Source: Cryptomeria japonica
Lineage: Eukaryota; Streptophyta; Pinopsida; Cupressales; Cupressaceae
DNA: 64,000 nucleotides
NCBI RefSeq assembly: GCF_030272615.1
Contig: NC_081415.1
Coordinates: 629,463,240 to 629,527,239, forward strand
Direction: 5' to 3'
Position numbers and translations under genes: made by a program. The notes under the pieces were generated by a model. The model did not search any database. It had not been told where the DNA came from and was given only the letters and a program-made list of their open reading frames with translations. Of this stretch, positions 35,058 to 47,355 are shown piece by piece (positions within the stretch are counted from its first letter, which is position 1; every line of letters begins with the position of its first letter).

Positions 35058-38000
35058 CTAAGTCTCTACCGGTGGTGGTATGACTCCAAGCTGATCTCTA
35101 AGATATTCAAAAGTCTTCTTAGGCAAAGGTTTAGTAAACATATCTGCAATCTGCTCTTTAGTATTCACATAAACCTGTTTTATCTCCTTTGCTTCAACTT
35201 TTTCCCTTAGAAAATTCAATTTGATAGAAACATGTTTGGTTTTAGAATGTAATACCAGATTCTTAGATATATCAATTGCTGCAGTGTTATCACAATAGAT
35301 AGTAATAGGTTCCTTGCATTTTACCTTTATGTCTTTCAACATTTGCTTAAGCCATAGTACCTGTGTACAATTAGTTGCTATTGCAACAAATTCTGATTCT
35401 GCTGTTGATAAAGATGTACAACTCTGTTTCTTACTCAACCAAGAAACTAGTCTATTTCCAAAAAAGAATGCTCCTCCAGTGGTGCTATTTCTATAATCCA
35501 CATCTCCTACCCAATTTGCATCTGTGTATGCACATAATTCAAAGTTTTCATCTCTAGGATACCATAATCCAAGATTTATAGTGCCTTGTAAGTACCGAAA
35601 AATCCTTTTTATTGCTGATTCATGATTTTCTCTAGGATTACTTTGAAATCTTGAAACAATACATACTGCATTAATAATATCAGGTCTGGTTTGTGTCAAA
35701 TACAGTAAACATCCTATCATAGATTTGTATCTAGTTGGATTAACAGGTGTAGATTCATCCCTTTGTGATAATTTGTCATTTGTTGTCATAGGTGTGCTTA
35801 CTGGTTTAGAGTTCTCCATCCCAAATTTCTTTAGTAACTCTTTTAAGTATTTGGATTGACTCAAGAATATACCTTTATCAGTCTGTGAAATCTGTAATCC
35901 TAAAAATAATTTTATTTCTCCAATCATAGACATTTCAAATTCTTGCTGCATTTTAATAGAAAATTCTTTACATAAACCATCTTCTCCTCCAAAGATTATA
36001 TCATCAACAAATACTTCTATAATCAAGATGTCATCATTAGTTATTTTGTAATATAAATTTCTATATGCATTTCCTTTAGTAAAACCAATCTTTAAAAGAT
36101 ACTTATCCAATCTTGCATACCAAGCTCTTGGGGCTTGTTTTAGTCCATACAGAGCTTTTCTTAACCTGCATACCATATCATTGTCATCTGTCAAAGAAAA
36201 TCCATTAAGTTGTTCAATGTATACTTCCTCTTCAAGATCTCCATTAAAAAATGCACATTTAATATCCATTTGATAAACTTTGTAGTTCTTGTGTGCCGCA
36301 AAAGCCAAGAATAATATGATTGCCTCAATTCTAGCTACGGTGCAAAGGTTTCATTGTAATCAACTCCTTTTTTCTAAGAATATCCCTTATACACTAGTCT
36401 TGCTTTATTTCTGACAAGCTTACCATCTTCATTAAGTTTGTTTTTGAATACCCATTTGGTTCCAATTACATTTTTATCTTTAGGCCGGGGAACTAATGTC
36501 CAAGTGTTGTTTTTTTCAATTTGTTCTAATTCTTCTTCCATAGCTTTAATCCAAAATTTATTTTCACATGCCTCATTAACAGATGATGGTTCAATTTGAG
36601 AAATAAGACATACCTCTTCATTTGCCAATCTTCCTCTTGTCATAACTCCTTTAAACTTGTTTCCAATTATCTGATCTTCTGAATGATTCAGTCTTACATA
36701 CCGGGGTGTCTTAGTTTGCTGTTGTTCCTCAATTACTATGGAATCCTCAGATGGTACCAGGGTAACTAGATCTTCATTCTATACAGGTGGATTTAGAGTT
36801 GGTTCATTTGTCAAAATTTCTATTGCTAGTTTGGAGTCTATATACCTTGAAGTTCCTCTAAATTGTTCATCAATCTTTACATTTGTACTCTCAACAATTT
36901 TCTGCAATATTTTGTTAAAACATCTATATGCTTTTCTCTTAGATGAATAACCAAGAAATATTCCTTCATCACTTCTAGGATCAAATTTGCCAATATACTC
37001 ATCTCTTCTGATATAAAATTTACTTCCAAAATTTTTGAAATACTTAAGAGTAGGAGTATTAACAAACCATAGTTCATGAGGGGTCTTACCAGTTTCACCT
37101 TTGATGTGAACTTTGTTAAATGTATAGACCGCTGTTCTGACTGCTTCTCTCCAATACACATGTGGTAGGTTTGCTTCTGATAACATACTTCTTGCTGCAT
37201 CCAAGATAGTTTTGTTTTTCCTTTCAACAACTCCATTCTGTTGTGGTGTCCGAGGTGCTGATAGCAGTCTTCTGATTCCATTCACTTCACAGAATGTATT
37301 AAAATCCCTAGATGTAAATTCACCTCTTTGATCTGATCTTAAACATTTGATTTTCTTACCGGTTTCATTTTCTACCATTGCTTTGAATAGTTTGAACTTT
37401 CCAAGTGCTTCTGATTTTTCTCTGAGAAAAGTAACCCAACACATTCTAGAATAGTCATAAAAAATTAGCATGAAATATGTATCACCTTGTAAGCTTTTAG
37501 TTCTAGTTGGACCACATAAATCAGTGTGAATCAAATCAAGAGCATTATTTGATTTTTCTGGAATACTTTTGAAACTAGCTCTAACTTGTTTTCCAAATTG
37601 ACATTCCTTACAACTGTATTCTGAGGTTTGACAATTTTAGGTAAATCTCTAACTGCCTTAGTAGTACTGATCTTTACCATGCAATCAAAGTTTACATGAC
37701 ATAGTCTCTTATGCCATAATGAACTTTCATCTATATGTGCAATTAAGCATGTCTTTTCACTATTATTCAAATGAAAGATATTACCTCTAGTCTGATTACC
37801 GGTTGCAATTTCCAAACCAATTCTATTCAAGATTTGCATTTTCCATTTTTAAATTGTAACTGAAATCCTTTCTCAACTAATTGTCCAACACTCAAAAGAT
37901 TATGCTTTAATCCTTCAACATAGTAGACATTGTCAACGTTATGCTTACCATCAAGAGATATTATACCCTTACCTTTGATTGAACAAGCTTTGTCATCTCC

Positions 38001-39209
38001 AAATCTTACTAAACCGCCATTGTATTCTTGAAAGTTCAAGAACTTACCTTTGTCTCCTGTCATATGATGTGAGCATCCTGAATCAATGATCTATTCATCC
38101 TTTACTTCAACTTTAGCTGCTAGAGCTTGTACTACCGGCTGAGCAGTAGGTGCTGGTTGATCTTCTGTTATAGCAACAAAAACCCATCCATTGTCTATCG
38201 GATTCTCATCAGAATCATCAGTCACACCTTCATCAACAATATAACAATATTTGTCTTTATTCTTCTTAAATCTGTATCTCTGATATTCAGGATTAGGCTT
38301 GTATGTTCTTCTAGCTTCTACTCTTAGTCTAGCATGTCTATCGAGGCATCTTGAAGCCATATGATCAATCTTATTGCAGTTAAAATATTTAAAGGGTGTT
38401 TTACCTTCATACTTACTTCCAACTGGACCTTTAGGCATTTTCCTTGCAAATAGTGCTTCAAGTTCTTCAAGTTCTCCATTTTCTTTCCTACTTTCTTCAA
38501 GTTCTCTTGCATAAAAGGCTTTCCAATCAGATTTGTCAAATGATGGAGCAGATGATGTTGATGCTTTAAAGGCCAAATCTGTCTTTATAGTAGCAACAAG
38601 ACTAAATTCTTCAATTTCAAAAGCTGAAAGTTTCCCAATCAATGTATCCCTAGTAACTGATGTATTAGGCATTGTTCTTAACTCATTTATAGCAGTAACC
38701 TTAATTTTGTATGCCGGTGGCAATCCTCTTAAAACTTTTGAAATAATTTCATCATCACTTAAGGTTCCTCCATAACATTTAATACCCAAAACAATTTCAT
38801 TTACTCTTTCCATAAAAGCAGAAATACTTTGATCTTCTTCCGTTTTCAGATGTTCATACCTGACTCGAAAGTTTTCAAGTTTTGCAATTTTGACTGTGGA
38901 ATCTCCTTCATTCAGTGTTTCCAAATGATCCCAAATAGCTTTAGCAGTAGACCTATTTGATAGTCCCATGATTTGTTGATCTAATAATGCGCTCAAAAGT
39001 GCTTCTTTTGCTTTGCAATCATTTTCCTCATCTTTTGTCAAGTTAGGTGGACTGGGCTGACTAGGTATAGTAGCAATATAACCATTCTTTGTAACTTCCC
39101 AGATGTCTTTTCCAATGTAATTTAGATGTGTCTCCATTCTGACCTTCCATATGCCATAGTTGGTTCCATCACGTTTAGGACTATCCTTTCTGAAATAGTT
39201 AGTAGACAT
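35058..39209 (-). pseudogene. Copia-3 gag-pol polyprotein with three frameshifts and stops
   Basis: Gag starts at 39209 (MSTNYFRKDSPKRDG) and runs 372 codons. Its CCHC knuckle has lost the first Cys (KYFNCNKIDHMASRC). A TAG at 38091 falls where protease Trp is expected before IIDSGCSHHM. A one-base deletion near 37840, another shift near 37600 and a deletion near 36330 (CACCGTAGC) change frame. Integrase keeps FYDYSRM, LRSDQRGEF and PQQNGVVERKN; the first motif has FYDY where FVDDY is expected. The last 416 codons (35058-36308) are open and hold RT (ALYGLKQAPRAWY, VFVDDIIFGG) and a complete RNase H (YTDANWVGD, STAESEF, YCDNTAA). In-frame TAGs also lie near 36779 and 36374. Non-functional. Confidence 0.93.
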
Positions 39210-39251
39210 TGGATCTCCTCAAGTTGTTAAACTTCTGCAAAAGAGGACTAA

Positions 39252-39263
39252 GCTCTGATACCA
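39252..39263 (-). promoter_or_regulatory. Primer-binding site of copia-3
   Basis: Minus strand TGGTATCAGAGC, 2 bases inside the 5' LTR, complementary to the initiator methionine tRNA end. Confidence 0.92.
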
Positions 39264-39265
39264 AT

Positions 39266-40324
39266 TGTTAGGTCCCAGAGACAACTGAGAGGGGGGTGAA
39301 TCAGTTGTCAAATAAATTCAAACCAAAAACAACTTAACCAACTTAATGCTTAATACCGGTAAGCCAGTTAAGTATGCCGGTAGATAGTTTTAACAATTAA
39401 TTGCTATACCGGTAAAGATTAATGCATGAAACATAAACACAAAGTTGTCCACAACACATAACACCAATATTTGTACGTGGAAACCCTGTAAGGGGAAAAA
39501 CCATGGTGGGAAACCTTACCCACAATCAGATGATACTACTGCAGATAGTAAGTGTACATAAATGGGGTCTGCACATGCAGAAAGGCCAACAACCTAGAGC
39601 TCACTGCTCAATCACAAAATGGGAGTCACACTGACTACAGTTGGATGGTTAAATCCAATAATAATGTACTGCACAAAATAGCATCTTCATATGCTGGATT
39701 CAGTACCAGTGTAATGCTGATATGCTTTCACAAAAACCTAGCTTCACCTTCAAATGATGTCTTCGTGTATAGCTCTACTTAATCTCGCATATACCTTCGC
39801 ACAATCCTTTTTCGCATTCCACATTTAATCTTACAAATAAGATCTTACATTTATACCGTAACCTAAGACCAATTTTAGTAGGTCGACTCTACAAGATATT
39901 ACAATAAAAATATTTTACAAACAATATAATATCCGATGCAATAACCAATTGAACATGTCAGCTTAATGCATTTACAACAATAATAAATTATCTCCATAGA
40001 GTGCCATGTTGATCTGGAAACAATAAACCCACCGGTGTAACCTTGGATAACCCTAAACCTATTTGCCGGTAAAAGCAAATATGCAAATATGAATATACCA
40101 ATGATCAAAAATCTAGGACAAGATGTCCAAATGATGTCTTCGACACAACCATGTGTCTTCCATGCCATTCCAAGTGCCGGTGATCATTTTATCTTGCCAG
40201 TGAACCATATACAAGTAACTGTGCAATAGTTACTTGTTTGCCGGTGAATGTTGCTGGATCTCCAAAGTGCTAGTGTTTTAGTAGGTGTTGACATCAATGA
40301 CAAAACCATACCAAAATACCAATA
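39266..40324 (-). repeat. 5' LTR of copia-3
   Basis: Plus strand begins TGTTAGGTCCCAGAG and ends ATACCAATA. TATAAATG (minus) lies at 39848-39855. It matches the partner LTR at 33619-34683 with scattered substitutions and small indels. Confidence 0.95.
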
Positions 40325-41137
40325 GGGCATGCAGAGCAAGAGCGAGAAGATTTGAATTTGAAATCTACTGAGATCTGTGATTGCATTGATTAAGGAAACA
40401 CCTGAAGGTGACTGTAGAGAGTGTATAAAGTGTTTTGAGTTCATACAAAACTTTTTTGATCAAAAAATTTGCAAAGAGAAGATCCTGTGAAAGGCAATCC
40501 AAAGTGCAGAGTTAAAGAGTGAGGAAGTGATAAATGATTTAGCAGAGCAGAGTGTGTGTGAAGTAGACCAGCAAAGTGGAGAGCAGACACAACTGGTGCA
40601 GACAGAGTATGATTTTTATTGTGATCTGATCAAGCTATCAGTAGTTATTCTAGAAAATCAACTGCATGTTGCTTTCTAACCATTGCAATTCAAAATCCTT
40701 TAACCGGGTGGACTTTAACAGGTTCCTTTGTAAAATCCCTTAACTGGGTGACATCTTAATTGATGATCATGTCATTTAACCAGGCTACCTTTAATAGGGT
40801 AAAGGCACTAACATGCCTTAAATAAAATCCCTTAACCGGGTGGCACCTAATAGTGTCTTTGTAATCTCCTAATAGGGATGGCTCCTCACCGGGCGTACTC
40901 CAGAAGGGTGCAAATTTTGTGAGTTTCTACTCACACCATGGTTTTCTCCCATTTGGGTTTCCACAAGATAATTCTTGGTGTTATTGTGTATCTTTTCATG
41001 CATGCATGTTCTTCTGCAATAACTATTTGTATTGATGAACATTAAGTTAGTGCAGACTTGAGTTAAAAGGTTTTAATTTTGTAAATTTGTTAAAGTACTG
41101 ATTCACCCCCCCCTCTCAACACTAGCTGGGACTAACA

Positions 41138-41764
41138 GATACATTTTGATGGGAAAAGGTGTCTGATAGGACTATGTTTAGGCAATAGAGAATATGTAAA
41201 TGCAAGTGGATAACTATATGGAATATCATCACTAAGATTTGATTATCACAATGTGGATGGGTGTTTGGGTGACATGCAAGTCAAGAAGAAGCTTAGTTTG
41301 ATGGGAAAATCTCAACATACAGGTGAAGCTCAATGCGATGGGATAAAAGCTCAGTGTACTAGGATGATCCTTATTCAAGGTTCTAAATATAGCTCATCAT
41401 TTCAGGGGAAGGGAGTAGGGATGATTGATGAAGTGTATGGATACAGATGAACAACCTGGGTGAAAAGTGCCTACACAAATAGGAAAGGGATACGTTGGAT
41501 ATGCATGAATGGAGTATGGATGCAATGTAAAGTGATTTAGGTGGAAACGAAGAGCGTCAAAATAGATGGTGGATCTAACTTATTTACCTTGACACCTGGA
41601 AATAGGTTTTCACCAACATACTTTCCCATAGTACCACTAAGTGGTTTTCACTAATGGATGAATTGATTTTTCTTTACTTTTTTAATTTCATCATTTTTTT
41701 TAATGATTTTTTTGAATTTTCTTTTTTATCTTTTTCTAATTTTTGAAAACTAGCAATCTATGAA
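41138..41764 (-). other. Spacer next to copia-B, probably gypsy-5 3' untranslated sequence
   Basis: No gene. The part at 41590-41760 has a phrase AGGTTTTCACCAACATAC, a second GGTTTTCACTAATGGATGAA and a T-rich tract. A similar arrangement (CAGGTTTTCACCAGTGGACG and T-run) lies at 60730-60870 in gypsy-7, which supports reading it as Tat-type 3' spacer. No LTR of gypsy-5 could be defined before the copia-B boundary at 41137. Confidence 0.55.
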
Positions 41765-42840
41765 GACTAGGCATGAAACTTCTTCAGTTGCATGATGTTC
41801 ATGGGCTCATCCAAAGGATCTCCTTCTGGTGTAGCCAATTGATATGCTCCTAATTCATACTTTGTAGTGATGACATAGGGTCCAAGCCAGTTAGGCTCAA
41901 ACTTGCCTTTCTTTTCATGGTCCTAGAGATTTCTCTAATTTTCCATAAGGACAAGGTCAACAATGTCAAATTCTTGAGTCCCAACTTTCTCATTGTTGCT
42001 TAGTCGGAGGTGGTTCTGATATACCTAGAGGTGATTTAAGGCCTTGGGGTGCCTTTCATCTAATAGTTCCAGCTATTGTAGCCTAACCACACTATATTCT
42101 TCATCAGGAAGGATGTTCTGCAGTGACACCCGAAGTGAGGGGATCTCGATCTCGAGGGGTAGGATTACTTCAGAAACAAAGACTAAGGAGTATGGTGTGG
42201 CTTCTGTGGGAGTGATAATGCTTGTGCAGTAGGCCCAAAGGGAGGGATGGAGTTGTAAGTGCCAATCACGACCATCTTAAATGACTATTTTCTTGAGTAT
42301 CTTAATGAGAGTTTTATTTGAAGCCTTAGCTTGACTGTTTCCTTACAGGTAGTATGGGGTGGAGAAGCGATGTTGGATGGTGAACTTTTGGCATAATTCT
42401 TTGATGTCTTGATTCTTGAAAGGTTTTTCGTTGTCTATAGTGATGACTTTAGGTATTCAATAGCAATACATTAAGTAATTCAGGATAAACTTAAAAATTT
42501 GTTTTCCAGTGGTAAAGGTGAGTGGTATGGCTTCCACCCACTTTGTAAAGTATTCAGTAGCGGTTATTATGAACTTGTGGCCACTGGATGAGGTGGGATG
42601 GATTTTTCCTATGAGATTGAATCCCCACTGATAGAAGGGCTAGGGTGTAATAAATGGCTTCAGATCTTGAGAAGGTGCATGAATATTGTCACCATGCTTT
42701 GGACAAGGGATACATTTCTTCACATAGTGGTAGGCATCTTGTTCCATTGTGGGCCAACTGTATCTTGTGCGCAAGAGATTCTCAGCCAATGTGAGGCCGC
42801 TTGAGTGTGCCCCACAAATACCTTTATGTACTTTATGTAA
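41765..42840 (-). pseudogene. Gypsy-5 integrase
   Basis: The zinc region reads GAHSSG followed by KKCIPCPKHGD. The core follows as WGFNLIGKIHP, VITIDNEKPF and SQAKASNKT. Family members normally have Asp at the first position and Glu at the third; here Asn (codon 42616-42618) and Lys (codon 42325-42327) replace them, and only the central Asp is kept. The C-terminal part ends with KFEPNWLGPYVI, QLATPEGDPL and NIMQLKKFHA. Several stops interrupt the frame. Confidence 0.88.
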
Positions 42841-43126
42841 TGCTCATTCAACCTCCTCTTTATCTAAACATATTAGGAGGGTTCCATCAAAGTGCCTTCA
42901 AAATAGGGTATTTCCAAGGATGGTCAGATCGACAGATGTATGTCTAATGTTGGGTTTTCATAAGGTGAGGGGGAATGGTGTTATCTTGAAGGTAGGAAAA
43001 TGTTTCTTGGTACCATGGGGAATCAGGACCAACAAAGACACATACCATATCAGTTTTGAGGACATCATATGCTGGTACTAAAAAATACTCAACCAAGAAT
43101 TCACATTTCTGACTATTTGTGGGCAT

Positions 43127-43500
43127 CTACAAGAGAGAACCAATTGTAGCCATTGAATCATCAACTCTGTTGTTTGTCTTAGGAACTTGCTCAAATTGAA
43201 TGAAAATGAAGTGCTGCTTGAAGTCTTCAACCATGTGATGATAAGGGAGTAATTTATCATCCTTGGTTTGATATTTATTATTAACTTGTCTGATGACAAG
43301 TTGAGAATCTCCATAGACTTGTAGTTCTGTTATCTTCCATTGGAAAACCAAACAGAGTCCAGTAATAAGAGCTTCATACTCTACTATGTTGTTTGTGCAT
43401 GCAAAGGCTATCTTATAGGACTTAGGAATGCAGTCACCTTGAGGGGTGATCAACAAGATATCCGCCCTTGATCCATGTGTGCAGGAACCATCAAAATATA
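43127..43500 (-). pseudogene. Gypsy-5 second (archaeal-type) RNase H domain
   Basis: The stretch carries FDGSCTHGSRADILLI, then ACTNNIVEYEALITGL, ELQVYGDSQLVI and a VDDSMA segment. The D...E...D residues expected of an active RNase H are visible. In the plant Tat lineage of Ty3/gypsy such a domain lies between the ordinary RNase H and integrase, as here. Largely open over 110 codons. Confidence 0.82.
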
Positions 43501-43504
43501 ACTG

Positions 43505-44780
43505 TCATTCTGTAGATTGTGTGACAGACATGATGGAATCATTAGGAAATTCTGTTATGAGGGGATGATCTCCTTGAAGGGGACCGTCAACCAACTGATC
43601 TACTATGCTTTGTCCTTCTATTTCTTTCCTATCTATGCACTCAATGTCAAACTCACTTAGCAACACAACCCATTTAGTTGTGTGCCCAGTAAGAGCAACC
43701 TTAAACAAGAGGTATTTGAGGAGATCAATCTTTTCTATGAGCTTAGTCTTGTTGTTAAGAATGTAGTGGCAAATATTTTGAGTACTAAAGACCACTGCAA
43801 GGCATGATCATTCTATGGAAGTATAATTGAGCTCATATCCAACAAAAGTATGGTTGATGTAGTATATTGCGTGCTCCTTACCTTTGTCATCAGTTTGTGC
43901 AAGTAATGCCCCCAGAGCTACTATAGTTGTTGATATGTAAAAAATAAGTGGTTGTCCCAGAATGGGAGGCATTGATACTAGAGGATAGGCTAAAAAAATC
44001 CTTTTGTTTATCAAAGTCTTTCTGACATAGACAATCCCATTTAAACTTGATGTCCTTGCATAGGAGATGTGCAAAAGAATGACACTTGTCTACGAGTTGT
44101 GCTATGTACCGACATATGGAATGAAGCTTGCCTTGCAGACTGTGAAGCTTCCTAGGTGTCTTAGGGGGAGGCATTTCCATGATTGCTTTGACTTTAGCTG
44201 GATCAACTTGAATTCCTCTATGAGACAAAATGAATTCCAACAATTTTCCATTTGTGACACTGAAGACACACCTCTTAGGATTAAGTCATAGCTTGTACTT
44301 CTCCATTCTTTCAAATATTCTTCTCAAGACAGGGATGTGTTCCTCACGTGTCATATATTTTCCCAGGAGATAATCAACTTAGTCTTACATGATGTCATGC
44401 AGGAGGTCATGGAAAATGGTTGTCATTGCTCTTTGATAAGTTGCACTTGCATTATTTAACCCTAAGGGAATGAATTGATAACAAAATGTTCCCCAAGGGA
44501 TGGTAAATGCTATCTTGTGTTGGTCTTGTTCAACGATCTTGATTTGATTGTATCCAAAGAAACCATCCATTAAGGAAATAATCTTGTGCCTAGTTGTCAG
44601 GTCAACAATCATGTATATGTTGGGAAGTGGAAAATCATCTTTAGGACATGCTTTGTTGAGGTCCCCAAAATCTATACAAATCCTTATGTCCCCTGTGGGC
44701 TTGCCAATAGGTACAATATTGGAGACCCACTCAGGATAATAAATGGGTCTAATGAATCTGACATCCAACATCTTTTGTAG
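43505..44780 (-). pseudogene. Gypsy-5 reverse transcriptase and first RNase H
   Basis: RT blocks: IRPIYYPEWVSNIVPI, DIRICIDFGDLNKACPKDDF, FGYNQIKI, KIAFTIPWGTFCYQF and a palm region. The catalytic tetrad expected as YVDD reads stop-VDY (44370-44381), so both the Tyr and the second Asp are lost. Downstream are LEFILSHRGIQVDPAKVKAI, LHSLQGKLHSICRYIAQ and an RNase H-like part with YISTTIVALGALLAQ and TKWVVLLSEFDIE. At least two frame changes occur (near 44240 and 43800). Confidence 0.87.
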
Positions 44781-44872
44781 TTATGCTTTGGCAAGTAGGG
44801 AAATTTGTGGATGCATCTTGTGAAGTTTCTATTTTATTGGTTTAGCATCTGGTTTGACTACAAGGTTATGCA

Positions 44873-46726
44873 CTACCAGCTCTGGATCAAGGCTAACATA
44901 TTAGCATAAGACCAATCAAAGTTGATTTGTGTCTCATTAAGGAAGCTTATGAAGTTTTGTTTCTTCTGATCTATAAGGGTTTTTGCAACAAACAAATTCT
45001 TTGGATTGTCATATGTACCCATGTTGACAATGTTAGTTTCTTCGATCAACAATGATGATTTCTCTTGATATAGGGGAGCCATGGTAGGAAGTTCAAGTCC
45101 CTCATCTTCTAGCGCCTGCCCCAGGTTTTCAATAGAAGATACGTTGTTTATTTTTTCTTTTTCTGAGTCCAAAGGTGCCTTAGTGAGGTTTTCACTAAGG
45201 GACTTTTTATTTTTCTTTTTATTTTCATTTTTGCGACTAATGGAGTTGACCTGACTACCAAAGTATGTCTCCATGTTGAGCTAGATTCCATTCATGGATG
45301 TGTGATTCTAAAGGTCTCGCATGTTTAGTAATGCCAAGAGGGCATTGTCATAAGTGAAAATGTCAAGGGCAGGTAGTCCTTGTTGGTCACAGTCAATGAG
45401 TTATGGGTGGATGAGTTGGAGTTATGATGAGTTGGAAGGGGTAATGGGAGTGATGGTGTTAATGTAGGCATCATTGAAGAGGTTGTCAAGGTATTCGAAA
45501 GGCACTTTGTGGAATTCCTCTTCATCAGAGTCTGAGATTTCAGAAGGAGGTTCTATTAGAGCTCCAATGATAGTAATCTTAGGCACTGGTGAGTAACCCA
45601 AGCCCCTATTGTACTTGTATGAGATTGGTGAGATGGGTGCTTTCCTTCCTTGTTCTTGAGGTCCAAGACCATGTCCTTTATAGCCCATCTTATCTACAAT
45701 AGAAGATGCCTTAGGATATATTTTCTTTGGGATATCTGCTGGTACTTCATCCTCTTCTCGGTAGAACCAAGAAGTGACATCAGTTTCTAGTTTCTCTTCA
45801 TCAAGTAGGCCCCACTATTCAATGGTGGTCTTTTTTCATTTTATGGTGGGCTTCTTTTGGATCTCAATTTATTTAGGCCTTCCATATGACTTAGGAGAGG
45901 GTGGGAGTTATGCCACATAAAGTGCATTTTGAAGTTTATACTCTCTATAACTAGTGTCAATTATCTTAACCTTGATCTCAGGCTGGGAGGAGGTGGATGC
46001 GATATTTGAAGGTTCATATGGAGGTGGTAGAACAGGTGTATTGAGTGGGCAATGATAGGGGTAATTTACCTCAAGGAGTTTACAATATTGGAAGGGCTAG
46101 AGATCAGTCGAGATTGTGATCTCTCTACCATTTTAATGGAAATTAAGGCATTGATGATAATTGGATGGAATGGATTGAATGGAGTGGATCCATGGATGGT
46201 CAATGAGGATGTTATAGGGGAGATCAAGGTATACGACTTGACAAGTAGTTTCCACCGTTGCAGGGCCCACTTGAAGAGCTAATGTAATTTTGCCTTTAGA
46301 AACCCTTTGTACATCATCATAGGCTTTAATTGTGATCTTGCCAAATGTGTCAACCAAATCTTAAAAAATACCCAGTTGTTTGATCAATTTATATGTACAA
46401 AGATTCAGTTGAGAGCCACCATCTATAAGGACTCTCTTGATTTTATGCTTATGTATGATGGAATCAATGTGAAGGGGTTTGTTGTGGGATGGGTTAGCGA
46501 ATGGAGAATCTTTGGATGTGAAGATAAGATGGTGTTGTATAGCGAGGTGGCTGATTAAGGCTTGGAATTGGGCAACATTGATGTTATCTGGAACACGGGA
46601 TTCTAGGAGGGATTTTTCAAGGATCCCTTTATGAATAGGTGAGGTCTTAAGGACCTCAAGGATAGAGACTAGTGTAGGTATCTTACTGAGGTGATCAAGA
46701 ATAAAGTAATGGTAGGTAGATGACAT
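44873..46726 (-). pseudogene. Gypsy-5 protease, G-patch-like segment and linker
   Basis: Protease: KRVLIDGGSQLNLCTYKLIK near 46430, in the DGGS form used by many plant gypsy elements, then VYLDLPYNILIDHPWIHS and the PSNYHQCLNF phrase. Near 45688-45600 lies MGYKGHGLGPQEQGR followed by YKYNRGLGY, a glycine-rich G-patch-like motif known from this class of elements. A basic linker with KNENKKKNKKSL (about 45220) precedes RT. Multiple stops and shifts. Confidence 0.75.
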
Positions 46727-47355
46727 GGAAGCTTGTGGAGGAGGAGGAGGAGCTCCTTGAATGGTTACTCTCCCTCTGTGGGTGATGACATTGTAATCAT
46801 TCTAGGAATATTTAAGGTGTAAGGTGAGGCACCTTGAATAACTATCTTATCTTGGGAGGGTCTTCTTGATGACTGCAGGGCTAGGGCATCTTGAATGGTT
46901 ACCCTAGGTCTATGAGGGGTGGATGAGGGGTCGGCTCCTTAGATTCTTAGATTGTAATGGTATTGATGTGGGTGTCAGTGGGTTCTATGTGGCCTACAAA
47001 AAAGTCAAATCCAGTAATGTGGTTTGTGTAGTCGTAATGGACTTCATGAGATGATGAGCTTTTATCCTTACCATGTTTAGGGAAGGGGTCTTTATACATT
47101 TTAAATTTGTTATTTGAACTACCAGGCTTAGTGGTTGCAAACTCAACATCACCTTTGTAAATTAGGTCTTGGATATAATTCTTGAGTTTCATACACTTGC
47201 ATGTATCATGAATTTGGACATGATGGTAATCGTGCAATATTTGTTCTCATTGTACCATCTAGGTTTCTGTTGATTCGCATTAAAAGGACATTGTCAGAAA
47301 GACAACAACACCAACCTTGACAAGCTTTTGGAAGATGACCTCTATAGGTTCAGCG
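46727..47355 (-). pseudogene. Gypsy-5 gag, downstream part
   Basis: A 96-codon open stretch (46947-47237) begins near HDYHHVQIHDTCKCMKLKNY and continues with LIYKGDVEF, as in the gag of this lineage where a Cys/His segment precedes protease. At 47351-47355 the host sequence CAGCG is the left target duplication of copia-4; the upstream gag continues beyond 54016. Confidence 0.75.

Larger units (their letters stand above)
33619..40324 (-). mobile_element. Copia-3: complete Ty1/copia retrotransposon, minus strand
   Basis: A 6706-bp element flanked by GGGCA (33614-33618 and 40325-40329), inserted in the 3' LTR of copia-B and opposite to it in orientation. LTRs of 1065 and 1059 bp, primer site, gag-pol remnant and polypurine tract are all present. 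The terminal CA at 40323-40324 reads TA on the plus strand, a one-base change of the LTR end. It is the same family as copia-4 (gag starting MSTNYFRKDSPK in both, LTRs alike along their length). Confidence 0.96.
32937..41137 (+). repeat. 3' LTR of copia-B, split by copia-3
   Basis: LTR sequence occupies 32937-33618 and 40330-41137, about 1490 bp once copia-3 and one GGGCA are removed. It starts TATTGGCATTG after the polypurine tract, so the usual TG is altered to TA, and ends GGGACTAACA. TATAAAG lies at 40424-40430. The right half carries the same CCCTTAACCGGGTGG-type modules and CATTTGGGTTTCCA phrase seen in the copia-2 LTR, and the same C-run ending. No 5' LTR partner exists in the window. 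Confidence 0.88.
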
